A DNA stretch of 38,201 nt from Sphaeroforma sirkka (taxonomy: Eukaryota; Opisthokonta; Ichthyosporea; Ichthyophonida), in the NCBI GenBank assembly GCA_001586965.3, contig LUCW03001397.1, forward strand, positions 235,001-273,201, given 5' to 3'. The position numbers and the translations under genes were made by a program. The notes beneath the pieces were generated by a model. It did not search any database. It was given only the letters and a program-made list of their open reading frames with translations, and had not been told where the DNA came from. Positions 23,695 to 34,315 of this stretch are shown here, piece by piece. The stretch's first letter is position 1; every line of letters begins with the position of its first letter.

Positions 23695-23860
23695 CGTACA
23701 GCCGCATATGAATGTATGTATATATGTATGTATTTATATTATGTATATATATGTATGTATATGTATGTATGTATGTATTAATGTATGTATATACGTATAT
23801 TTTATGTATGTATATATATGTATATATATGTATATGTGTGTGTGTGTGTGTATACTTAAA
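22387..23860. repeat. AT/TG microsatellite block
   Basis: Long AT runs lie at about 22421-22474, 22688-22760, 23152-23192 and 23655-23680. They are separated by diverged TATG/CATG/TGTA blocks. There are no coding exons; the Tyr/Ile-rich open frames are translations of the repeat. Confidence 0.9.
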
Positions 23861-24083
23861 TGTAACTTAAAATATTTTAAAGAGACGATCCTCTGAGGAC
23901 ATGTTTCGCGGCTTGTATTGAATGTATGCATATGCTTTTACATATACATGTACATGATTTTTATATGTTGATACAAAATGTACGGTTGCAAAGGGGCCTT
24001 CTCGTACCTTTATAGATTGCAATCTCATCTGCTTGTTGTGGCGCTGGTTAAGGTTTTTAAGTTATGTGACTTAGTGTTCATAA

Positions 24084-27000
24084 TCACACTTCCATCCTCT
24101 CGGAAATGAAATCTAAGATAGGTGAAAGTGCTGCAAACTTGGCCACTGTCATTTCAGACACGTCGTATTGGACCCCAACGATGAATACGTGTTCACCCTG
24201 CAATACACAGAAAAAAGTAATGAAAATAAATATCAAACACGACGCGAACTTTCCTCAGAGCCTGAGGCACTGTCATACTGATCCAATCTAAGGCAGTTGC
24301 AATAGGCGAGATGAGCTTGTCCTGTAGACCGTTCATGCAAATATGACCCCGAACAATTGACAACGGTTCTAAGCGCAGTGTGGTAATAATCATATGCTGA
24401 GTGGTTTTGCTACGGACGTTATTAGACACTACACATGGCAGCACCTGTATGATCGCACACACCTTTTTGTTGAATACTGGATGTAGTGTAAGCAAGTTCT
24501 TGAACATTTCTCCGTCCTTGCAATAATTAGTAATGCTTGTGTGTATCTTTGTTCCATCTCTGATAGCCGTTCGAAGTTTCTCTACGGCCTCCTGTTCTGT
24601 ATATGGTCCTTGAAGGAACCGACAATTCCGTCCTACGGTCTCTTCGTGCGAATAGCCTGTTACTCTGGTGAATTCTGTACCAGAGATTATTGAAATGCGG
24701 ATATAAAAAGGATGCAACGGAGTGCATCCATTTCTACTTATGCCTGCGAATGCAGATATCGTGCTTGAACGCTATAACTGTTGAGAACAAAAATCAGAGG
24801 GAGATCATAGAATACTACTTGCGAGACATGAAGTACCTCGCTAGCAAGGGGTCAACCCAACCTGTCAATTTATGAAACACGCGAGTTATTTGCGTACTAT
24901 AAAAATTCTTTGCTAGGTTTATCTCTGTGGCCCTGGACATATAAGCATGAACAAATAAAGCAGGAAATTGAATTTGTAATGCATACTAGTAACCTATACC
25001 TACGCCTACAATCACCCATACCTACCCATGCATTCACCTATGCATTCACCTATGCATTCACCTATACGTGCATAACACTGGGTGCTGCGTTCAGCCAAAC
25101 CCGGTTTGTGAGAATATCCTTGAGACATACCAGGGTTGACAAAAGATAGGGGGAACTCGCCGGCAATTCCAGGATTCTCCACCCGGGTGGAGATGGTCAC
25201 ACAGAATGGAAGCATATAGGCCAAGCATATGAACTTTGTGAGCCATGCCTGTATGGAATCCGGCTTAGCTACGGACTTCGCTTGTGCTTGGAATGTTTTC
25301 AGTTGGTCTGCAAATTCTTTATCATCGCCCTGATTTTTCACCGTGAGACTATAAAAATAGCGAAAGAAGTAAACCTAGTAAGCAAAACATGATGCTGAAC
25401 TATTATACATCACACTATGCCAAACCAAGGATAAAATATGTTGTAGTGCTTCACTGGTACTTTTGTGCCACAACACTCATTAAGGATTACCAACGATTAT
25501 CTTTAGTTTCCATATCAGATGCATAGCGTTGCGGATATAAACCCTGTCCTAGACATGCAACAGTCAGAAGCAACATAAACTTCGGAAGATACAGCTGAAC
25601 GCATCGGGAGCTGCAGGCATTCAACCCAGATACTGCCACTATTGGTACGTACCTTTTGATATATTTATCTCCAGTATTGCAAACCAAGAATCGAGGTAAG
25701 CAGTCCATAGCCATAAGTGACAGTACACTATTCTGCACTGTGTCTAATAAATTGCCTTCGCCTTCGCTGACATTGCCGTTCTTTGCTCCACCAGAATTTT
25801 TCGCGTACACAATATCGATGTCATCATCACTGTTATCTTTAAATTCGATCTCGTTAGCTTGCCTGACGGAATCGTCGATTTCATTTGTGTCGTTTATAAC
25901 CATATCCCTGATGAGTGCGATGTAAACATTGTGAAGGCCTTGAGTACGTCAGGTATACCAGTAGCTCCCGATTGATACTATATTAAAACGAGAGTTTCGA
26001 TCCTTTGTGTGATCAATTTGCTCTTGTTACATTAGTATGTCGTTAGAATGACCGACGCAGTGCATGGGTTCACTACAACAACTACCACGCGATAAACGCT
26101 CTCTTGTGAGCTGTGACTTTACAATGTGAATCACTTACTTGATGGACAGATACTATAAGTGGCTTCCAAAGTCTTATTCAAACGCCATATAACTAAAGAT
26201 AGCTATCCCCGCACTCGGATACAAAAAAATCACCAACTCCACTATAATTCGGATGATACATATCAAAATAATTCTGGGACAACTTTACCTCAGCATAATC
26301 ACAAAATCCTGACGCTCCTGATCGGATATATTGATAGACTCTTCATTGAAGAATCTGTCCATTAATGACTTCGCTATTTTCATTAGCTGTTCGCGGTTCT
26401 GCTCAGTCTGTTTTATAACCAAGTTTGCAGAGTGTAAACAATAGTATCGTAAACATTTTCAAATATTAAAACAGTGCACAACATATTATGCCGAAAACGA
26501 CGCGTCGTTTAGCTTTCCCTACACAAAACCAAAACCCGACAATGACGGTACTGACAGATCATAAGCTTTTCTCGACAGTGTCTTTCAAAATTGTAGTACA
26601 GCAATCATACCTTCAAGGATTCGATTTCCAACCAGAACAGCAGATTCTCGGAGGTATATTCTGATTCGATAAACGCTCGGAATGCAGCCAAGCCATCTGG
26701 GTCACGCAAAATGCGGGTTAACGCCGAGCGTCGATCGTATAGCCAAGACATGTGCGCGATTCTGTAACATACAAAGAACGATATGAAGGTGTCTGAGCAA
26801 CGAGCAGAATATGCAACCTGGTAAAACGTTGCTACCGTGTGAATATCATGCCATGTGACAAGCAACAGCTCACCGCGACAGCATAGCTGCGATACAGGAA
26901 CTAATTAGGCACATCTACTGATAAGCTGTATTGGTAATTGATAGTAAACGCGTGAGCGATAAATACTGTATATACGAATAGAAGTGGTGAACGCTATCTT

Positions 27001-27753
27001 GTTAAAGGTATCAATACAATTGATAAACATATTAACTATGAATGCATAGTAGTGAACCAAAAAAAATCTATCGACAATAGCAGTAAAATACTTTGAACAG
27101 GACAGGAAGTTATGAAATGTTCTACAGCCCTTGCTTTATTGAGCAAATGAAGTATCATATAAATGCGCAAAATGCTGAGTACCTCATCTAAGCTTAGTTG
27201 AGATATGGACAACTTTGTCATCATCAACATATACAGATCCAGATACATAAAGCAAGACATACTCCTGAGATTCCTCATATCTGAGGCCAGCATCGAGAGT
27301 CAGCCCATTGATGGGCACCTTACTTTCACCCCATCGAGCCTTGAAGAAGCGCAAAACCCGGTTGCCCTTCTTCTTATGCTTCTTGGATATCGATACAACA
27401 CTTTCCACATTCTACAACGTATATACAACCAAAAGATGAATGCGTCGAAGTTGGAAATCTCAGCAACGTCCACTACGACACGTTTGTGTCCCGTGGGCAA
27501 GAAATGTAGCGCTTCTGACAAAGAGGAACATAGCCACCTTAATTCCTGAAAACAATTTAAGTACAAATCCAGGCCTATCGAGGCATAGAAGCAGATTCCG
27601 CAGGATAGAAGATGCACCTGCTTATGATGTATACCATAGTCTCGAAAGTTTACACACCTTCAGGACGTTATTTTGGGTGACTCCGCCCGTTGGTTCTTCA
27701 TTCAAAATGTCTGAGACTACTTCAGCCTTTGCTCTGTTGCCAGTGGCCGGCAT
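24084..27753 (-). CDS. RGS-LOV blue-light photoreceptor, paralogue 2 (8 exons, 437 aa)
   Basis: Exons on -: 27658-27753, 27263-27411, 26611-26761, 26289-26407, 25653-25907, 25131-25348, 24463-24674, 24084-24197. All are GT-AG and keep frame from ATG (27753) to TGA. The layout matches paralogue 1: a basic stretch (KKHKKKGNRVLRFFKARWGE, residues 42-61), RGS domain 83-256, linker, and LOV domain about 306-415. RGS contacts for G-alpha are present (E120-N121, N158, D240, R244). The domain is split by an acidic insert (173-224, with DNSDDDIDIVY). The LOV domain has CVTIST, FPLSFVNPEF, GRNCRFLQ with photoactive Cys347, NYCKDG, F.NLLTL.PV and VGVQYD with its Gln. The C-terminal helix reads FAALSPILDFISERMEV. 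In the main LOV exon 60 of 70 residues equal those of paralogue 1. Both copies look intact, so neither appears to be a pseudogene. Light sensing is inferred from conserved flavin and cysteine positions. Confidence 0.9.
25018..25072. repeat. 12-bp tandem repeat in intron 6 of RGS-LOV 2
   Basis: CATTCACCTATG repeated about four times, inside intron 6 (24675-25130). Confidence 0.8.
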
Positions 27754-29479
27754 TGTATATTTATACAGCTTTTCGAAAGCCCGCCGTACCTTTTTTAAAG
27801 TGGGTGATAAATGCACAGGTATTTTATTTATGATCTATCTGCCTTCATTATAAATGTGCTGCAGTCACTCTGCCTGCATTGATCATTATGTGCTGCCTTC
27901 ATTAATCATTATTTATGTGCTGCTGCCATTCTGCCAGCCAACCTAAAAAAAAATGCCATAGCAAGTGTTTTTTGTTTGTGTTTTTAAAAATAATGTTAAT
28001 GTATGTGTATCCGATACAAATCAGATAAGGGACTGACCACCACAGTGACCCCAAACATTAGAGTGAGTACTGATATGATTGATAATAATCAACGAAAGCG
28101 CGGCGGTGCAGCACCTAAGATGGAAGAGATATTTTCTAATGGAATGAACACAAGCAACTAGCAAGTATAGAAAGGGCAAGGTATTAGTAAATATGTGGTA
28201 ACGAAAGCAGGCATATAAAAATACACATGCGGTAGGGTCACTTACAGTCGAACACAGCGTTGACCTATCAACCAATGAAAATTCACTATACTAGTCTTCT
28301 GATTAATAGTCCAAAATTTTCACTGTGACGGACTTAGTCTGTATAATAAATACTGGCGTCTGAGTCTGGCTGCTGACATCATAGTATTCCCTACGCCCTA
28401 GTCTGTACCTTTGTGGGTGAAAACTGTCCTATAAAGTAACGGTGATTAACAATAAAAGGATACCAAGTTTTGTATACATTTTCACATGGTTAATTGTGGC
28501 ATAACAAACTACCAACGATACGGATACGTGTTGATGTCCTTGGAGGCAAATATATTAGATCTGTGTACAGTACTAGCTATATAGTATATAATGTCATGTG
28601 GCTATGAGCCTGCTGTTCAGTTGTAAAATAGAGCACGCTATGGGCACAAGATGTGAGAGATTGCACATGTGCATACAACATGACGTGACAACCTGGCGTG
28701 ATTGTGACGGATATACAGGTCGTAGATGGCGTTGGAACAAAGCTACGTACATAATGGGTGACATGTATGGTCTATTAGATGTACGAACTATTTGGTAATT
28801 TGTTTTAAGCTTGGTAGTTTAGACAATGTGTATGACAATAATGTTCTAACAGTAAAATTGGTATAAAAATACTTTAGGTACAAAAGGAACTGTCAGAATT
28901 CAGAACTGCCCAGTTCGTACGATCACGTATCAGACAGTGACAGCCCGCTAAATAATCCGATTTTTTACTGTAGCCTCAGTGGTTCGTATACTTATCAAGT
29001 GTACCCTTTACTAGATGCAGAAGCGCATTGAAACTATTTACACCACCAAAAAATAAATAAAACACATCATAATATCGATTTCCAATGCATCTAAGGGCGT
29101 TTGATGTTAATGCGGAAAAATGTGAGTTGTTAGCGGATTCAAATTGAGTCCTTATCATGCTAATATATGCAGAATGAAACCGAACATGATTTGCTGGCAA
29201 CGAGACACGCTATTGCAATGATCTGGTTGCTACCCTGTATCCAGATCATTGAGATGTGAGAATATTTCGCAACAAAAACGCAGCGATGTCTACAGCTTTT
29301 GTGTCCCACGGAATGGACAATATCCTACGTTTGTTCCCATAGAAGCTTGCAGGACAACCAGAATATTGCTGGTTACTTCAGCGTATGTATATCACAGTTG
29401 CATTGGGTAAACCAACTGCTGCTAAGGAATATGCTGACTGCGGCATAGACTACCTAGCCAAATGATGGAGCCATAACTG
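27754..29479. other. Upstream flank of RGS-LOV 2 and unannotated spacer
   Basis: Short repeats of TGCTGCCTTCATTAATCATT lie at 27840-27940, just upstream of the RGS-LOV 2 start. The rest shows no recognised gene. Close to the transposon, 29346-29462 on + reads as a 38-codon open stretch (with VALGKPTAAKEYADCGIDYL) bounded by stops at both ends. It could be a relic of a disrupted gene. Confidence 0.45.
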
Positions 29480-29706
29480 TGTAAACTTCGATGGAAATAA
29501 CTAGGTTTCAAACTATATTAAACTAAAATACAATTTTGTCAGTTAGGATTTAGCAGTGGTAGCTTGTGTAAGAATGATCGGGACTGCCTCTTGTTAAGAG
29601 CCTAAATATCCTCGATCACACAGGGCGTACCTCTAGCTGTTCTTTATTGAATAATTTTCACTAAAAGTACTAAGTGTTCATGACCACATGCCTAATTTGT
29701 AGATAG
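29480..29706 (-). repeat. Inverted LTR fragment (outer 227 bp of the LTR 3' end)
   Basis: This segment is the near-identical reverse complement of the 5' LTR's last 228 bp (30539-30766), beginning exactly at the LTR terminus (TGTAAAC...). It matches the 5' LTR more closely than the 3' LTR at 37204-37804. It ends at a junction with similar sequence on both sides (ATAATAAACGTAAG versus ATAATAACGTAAG). Confidence 0.85.
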
Positions 29707-30166
29707 AAATAATAAACGTAAGGCGCCTACATTGGAAATGGTTACTAGACCAAATACTAAACGACATAGAATACAACATGAGTCTTGAACTCGTACATAT
29801 AGACACATACTTACTTGATAAGTCATGACCGAAACCGTTTTTACTTTGGTTTTCGCTAATGAGAGTACAGTGGAGACACTGAAGGCCTTCGACCAACTTA
29901 AGGAGTCTGCCAGCCTTAGGGATAAGCAGATGATGAATGCCTTTATTCATTTCTGTGAGCCAGATGAATGGCGAACTATCTTGAAGGCTCATGAGCCCAA
30001 CTGGAAAGCCCTACCCTGGCACCAGTTGCGTGATAATATACTTAACACCTTTTTTGAAGATGCACGCGACCGTGAACTTCTAGAGTCTCGCAAGTTCTTT
30101 GCGAACGATACCACTATTCGAGGTGTTCTAGCTCATATGACACATATGAATACTCGGATGGGTGGT
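29707..30166 (+). pseudogene. Mosaic of displaced retrotransposon pieces (pol 3' end plus gag fragment)
   Basis: About 29711-29857 copies the sequence before the 3' LTR (about 36998-37146). From 29856 it switches to a copy of mid-gag (32057-32370), with CTAATGAGAG shared at the switch. The gag piece is 3 bp shorter than its source (6 T instead of 9 T in one run). It ends exactly where the 5' LTR starts with TGTAG. The resulting open frame at 29825-30304 is an accidental fusion that runs into the LTR. Confidence 0.8.
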
Positions 30167-30766
30167 TGTAGAAATACGGCCTCCGGTCAGTCTAAAATAT
30201 CAAGATCAATTGAGATAATACATTGTTTTTTTATTTGTATTTTTAAAAAATTTAGTACAAGCTCTTTTTTCCAATATTTCCAAAGTGTTCTAAATTCACT
30301 TTGATGGCTCCAATAGCCTGAGTATTTGGTATGACTCATCTACTTGGACCTATTTGAGACATTAGCAGATGTAGGATATTATAAACTAAATTTTATAATC
30401 TCCGAACTACTACTTATAGATTTTGGTCCTCCCGCCAATCTCCAAAATCCAATAAGTCTTTTTTCTTTTTTTTAACTTTTCTTCAGATGGAACTTTATTT
30501 ATATCAGCTAATGTATTAACGTAACTTACGTTATTATGTCTATCTACAAATTAGGCATGTGGTCATGAACATTTAGTACTTCTAGTGAAAATTATTCAAT
30601 AAAGAACAGCTAGAGGTACGCCCTGTGGGATCGAGGATATTTAGGCTCTTAACAAGAGGCAGTCCCGATCATTCTTACACAAGCTACCACTGCTAAATCC
30701 TAACTGACTAAATTGTATTTTAGTTTAATATAGTTTGAAACCTAGTAATTTCCATCGAAGTTTACA
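30167..30766 (+). repeat. 5' LTR (600 bp)
   Basis: It begins TGTAGAAATACGG and ends GAAGTTTACA, matching 37204-37804. AATAAAG at about 30598-30604 could act in polyadenylation. The LTR contains TTAACTTTTCTTCAGATGG and other stretches shared with the 3' copy. Confidence 0.88.
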
Positions 30767-30845
30767 TATTTTTCAGTTAAATAGTAGTTACAGTAGTGTA
30801 CTGCTTCTAGACTGTCTGACATCGATTTACTATCCAGCAAATACT

Positions 30846-32880
30846 ATGGCTAAGGGTACTTCTAAAGGCAAGGGAGCCGCTAGCTCTAAGCCTGCTAAGC
30901 CTGCCGAGGTTCCTGAGGTCCCTGTGGAAACACCTAGCCTGTCTGGAGTTGAGCCTGCCGAGGATACTGTTGGGGAAGCAAATTCTGAGGTTGGTACAGA
31001 GGATTATTCTGAGGATGACTCGTCGGATCCTAAAGCCTTGGAAGAAGAGGTATCTACTACCGCGGAAAGGCTCGCCAGCGTCCGTGTATCACCTAGGAGT
31101 GAAGCTCAGGACCCCAGCTTGCCCCCCTGACCACGTGCCGTCAAATATAGGGGATAAACGTCGAAAGGCTGGAAAATTCGTGGATACGAATGTCGGGGGC
31201 ATTATAACTCCACATCTAAAGGACACTCCAGCACAAATCCGGAGTGAAAAGGAAGTATTGGACCTGTCCGAAAATTTCGGTTTCGCCATCGATGGAGAAG
31301 CCATTCCATTCAGCTCAAATCTTGGGGCCGAAGCTGAGGACGCCATAACTCGACAACGAGTGGTTGGATCCTCTCAATCTCGACGCCAATTGAACCGCAC
31401 TGAAGCGCTCTTGAAGGAGCTAGCGGCAGCAGCAGTTGTGGACCCTCTATCGTGTCCCACTTGGCTGATATTCTTCCTATACCGAAGAAGAAGAAAAATT
31501 CGGGCCGGGTTTCGAACCCGAGACCTGCTGGTTTACCAGCCAGTATGTTTACCACTAAGCCAGTTACCACTGGCGAGAGATAATATTTCAAAATTTAATC
31601 TCTATAGCTCTGATGCTACCATCGACCATCCTCTTGACAAACCTAACCCTGTCAGAGGATATGATCGTATGGAACTCGATGAGGCTTACCATCCTCGTAA
31701 TATCGACCCTCATTTGCCAACTAACCCTGGTAATCACGATTTTGGCAATCGCTACACCAGTACCTCGTTAGAGAGTTCCCGCTCTAATCCTGAGGATGAG
31801 GAAGTGAGAACCAGACATACTCGTCTCAGGCTATTACGCTCTGGTATGCAAGTCCTTGAGGACCGTCTATTGAATGACTCTGACCTTGACGATAGGAAAG
31901 CGGATAACATTCGCTATCTAATCGATAACAAGAGAAAGGAAATAGACACCATCTTGGCACTAGCAGCCCGTAGCACTGAGCATGAGCCTCGTGAACACTT
32001 AGAACCAAGCTTTATAAAGCAGCTAGGTAACGCGCAGGCTGAGGTCGATTTCTCTACTAATGAGAGTACAGTGGAGACACTGAAGGCCTTCGACCAACTT
32101 AAGGAGTCTGCCAGCCTTAGGGATAAGCAGATGATGAATGCCTTTATTCATTTCTGTGAGCCAGGTGAATGGCGAACTATCTTGAAGGCTCATGAGCCCA
32201 ACTGGAAAGCCCTACCCTGGCACCAGTTGCGTGATAATATACTTAACACCTTTTTTTTTGAAGATGCACGTGACCGTGAACTTCTAGAGTCTCGCAAGTT
32301 CTTTGCGAACGATACCACTATTCGAGGTGCTCTAGCTCATATGACACATATGAATACTCGGATGGGTGGTCGTACCTATACTGGCGAATATTTATTAATT
32401 TGTCAGATGATGGAGACTCTGGGAGCTAACCTCTTTAAGAAAGTCAATGATGACATCATCGCCTATGGTGATTTGCGATCTATGCCTTGGTCTGTCTTTG
32501 AGAAGATAGTACACAAGCATACCAATTCCTCTACTAGAGTACTTAGTACCACGAGCTACACCCAGCCCACTAAGCGAAACGCAGTAGAGACTAATACTGC
32601 GCGTAGTACTAAGAAACCTCGCACTACTACTGGAGGGGGTACTGGCTCTACTTCTACCGAACCGAAAGGTGATAAGAAGGTGAGAGCGCCTTGCAAGAAG
32701 TGTGGTTACAACCTCACAAAACGTAATGGCAAGTGGAATGGTAGACACGACCCTGTTAAGTGTGCACCAGGCAAGCCAGATTTTGGACACTATATGAAAG
32801 AGTGTGCTACTTGCAAGGGTACTAACGGTTGGCACAAAGAGGATTGCAAGGACTTACCAGACGTCCAAGTTAAGCACTGA
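30846..32880 (+). pseudogene. Retrotransposon gag, frameshifted
   Basis: ATG at 30846 opens a Lys/Ala/Pro- and then Glu/Ser-rich frame of 94 codons that ends at a TGA right after a run of C (CCCCCCTGA, 31122-31130). The gag frame continues one base over to the TGA at 32878-32880. A helical capsid-like region (NESTVETLKAFDQLKES...) is followed by a basic Thr/Ser-rich segment. The C-terminal Cys/His cluster has C-x2-C and CATCKGTNGWHKEDC, like a variant zinc knuckle, and would bind the element's RNA. A tRNA-like sequence (31494-31577, opposite strand) is translated in frame. The upstream ATG at 30735 lies inside the LTR and is unlikely to be the start. Confidence 0.75.
31494..31577 (-). ncRNA. 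tRNA-derived (SINE-like) sequence inside gag
   Basis: On - it shows a Pol III box A (TGGCTTAGTGG, 31552-31562), a box B (GGTTCGAAACC, 31508-31518) 33 bp further on, and a T5 terminator (31494-31498). The T-arm (CGGGTTCGAAACCCG) pairs well. The anticodon arm resembles tRNA-Thr (loop with GGT) but carries an extra base, and the acceptor ends do not pair. It is therefore a tRNA relic or SINE head, not a working tRNA. Confidence 0.65.
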
Positions 32881-32889
32881 CAGTACCAT

Positions 32890-34315
32890 ATGTGCGCACT
32901 AGAGCAAGATTATGAGAAAATGTTCAATAAAATCTATACCAAAGGAGATGAACGTATCTTTCAAACAGTTTTCGTAAATGGAGAAAACGTTATGGCACTA
33001 TTTGATCCAGGGGCTGAAGTCTCTGCTATCTCATGCCGAGTAGCCTACGCTACAGATATGGCTGTCCATAACGAAACAACTGATTTAATCTTGGGAAATG
33101 GCAAAGTTACTACTTGCGAACAAGCCATTGACTATGCACACATAATGCTGTCAGATAGAAGAGAAGTGAAGACTCACCTAATCGTTACTGACATGTCTCA
33201 GAAATACGATTTAATTATAGGTATGACTGATCTTCTCAGTTTAGGTATAACTCTCACTGGTCTGCCTAATGGGCTAGACCCGAATAAAGATCAGTCAGAT
33301 GATAATATGTTAAAGATACCTAAACCTCCGGAAGGTGAAGCAAAGGATATGATTCCGCACTTCACCGATATAATTATGGACTTGATTATACAAAACAGGA
33401 AGATTGCAATAACTGACTGGTGTATGTTTAAGTTCTCTAATGGGTACGTTAGACTTGACTTAACAAACGTCGACTTCTCTAAGTTAAAGTGTCCTTCACA
33501 TAACTACGTGAGTTGGAGACACAAAGACGTTGTCAAAACCCAAATCGAAGATTGGTTAAAACAGGGTCTAATTGAAATCAATTATGATGCAACCCCAGTT
33601 AACTTAGCTCTCTTAGCGGTCGATCAATATAAATCTGATGGAACGTTTAGTAAAAAAACAAGAGTAGTACTAGACCTGTCGCCAATCAACAAACTAATTC
33701 CGCAACATAGTTTTCTCCCTTACCTAAGATAAGCGAGATACTACGCAAAATGGAGGGTGCGACTATCTTTTCCAAGATAGACTTAAAAGCTGCATTCCAT
33801 CAACTACAGATATATGAGCCTCATAGGAAATACTTTTCCTTTACTTGGCAAGGTAAGAGTACCAGTTTAAAGGTGCACCTGAAGGCTTACACATGTTACC
33901 TTCTTTCTTCCAACAAGTTATGATGGAACTATTTGCGGACCTGTCGTATAACGTATCAGTCTATTTAGATGATATAGTTATCTTTACAAAGACAGCACAT
34001 GAACATGCTAAACTCGTTAAAGAAGTCTTAAAGCGACTTAATCATGCTAAACTTAAGATTAATGAAGACAAGTGTTCTTTTGCTAAAGATACTATACACT
34101 TACTTGGCTACAAAGTATCTGCAGCAGGGGTAGAAATTGATCCTGGCAAGAAACAGTTTCTGTTGGATTTATCAACACCAATTACTGGAAGAGATGTGAA
34201 CTCTGTGTATGGGTTTGTTTTTCTTCTCGGATTCGGTACCGCATCTTTCTCATTACTTAAAGCCTTTCAGTCACCTACGGCTGCACAAAGGACCTTTGGG
34301 AAAGCTTTGGACTAA
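32890..34315 (+). pseudogene. Retrotransposon pol, part 1: protease and reverse transcriptase
   Basis: It opens with ATG ten bases after the gag stop, in the same frame. The protease has ALFDPGAEVSAIS, with the active-site Asp in a D-P-G form also seen in other Ty3 elements. The RT follows: WRHKDVVKTQIEDWLKQGLIE, RVVLDLSPINKLI, IFSKIDLKAAFHQL, FKGAPEGL and the catalytic YLDD at 33961-33972. The frame is lost by one base near 33718 and again near 33853-33865, so no full RT can be made. Confidence 0.85.

Larger units (their letters stand above)
21091..24083. other. Intergenic region between RGS-LOV 2 and the acidic-protein gene
   Basis: It comprises the upstream flank of the acidic-protein gene with a G-rich island (21304-21330), a T/G-rich low-complexity tract (21525-21600), a CTCTGCGTCT-type short repeat tract (21875-21965), and a large microsatellite block (22387-23860). 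No gene or RNA is recognised. Confidence 0.55.

Noticed and set aside
22256..23931. Tyr/Ile/His-rich open frames on both strands
   Set aside because: Same reason: repeat translations in an intergenic microsatellite block.
29825..30304. A 159-residue gene
   Set aside because: It is an accidental fusion of the element's 3' end, a gag fragment and LTR sequence.
31494..31577. A working tRNA-Thr gene
   Set aside because: The acceptor ends do not pair, one base is extra in the anticodon arm and a D-stem pair is lost; only the Pol III boxes and T-arm are sound.
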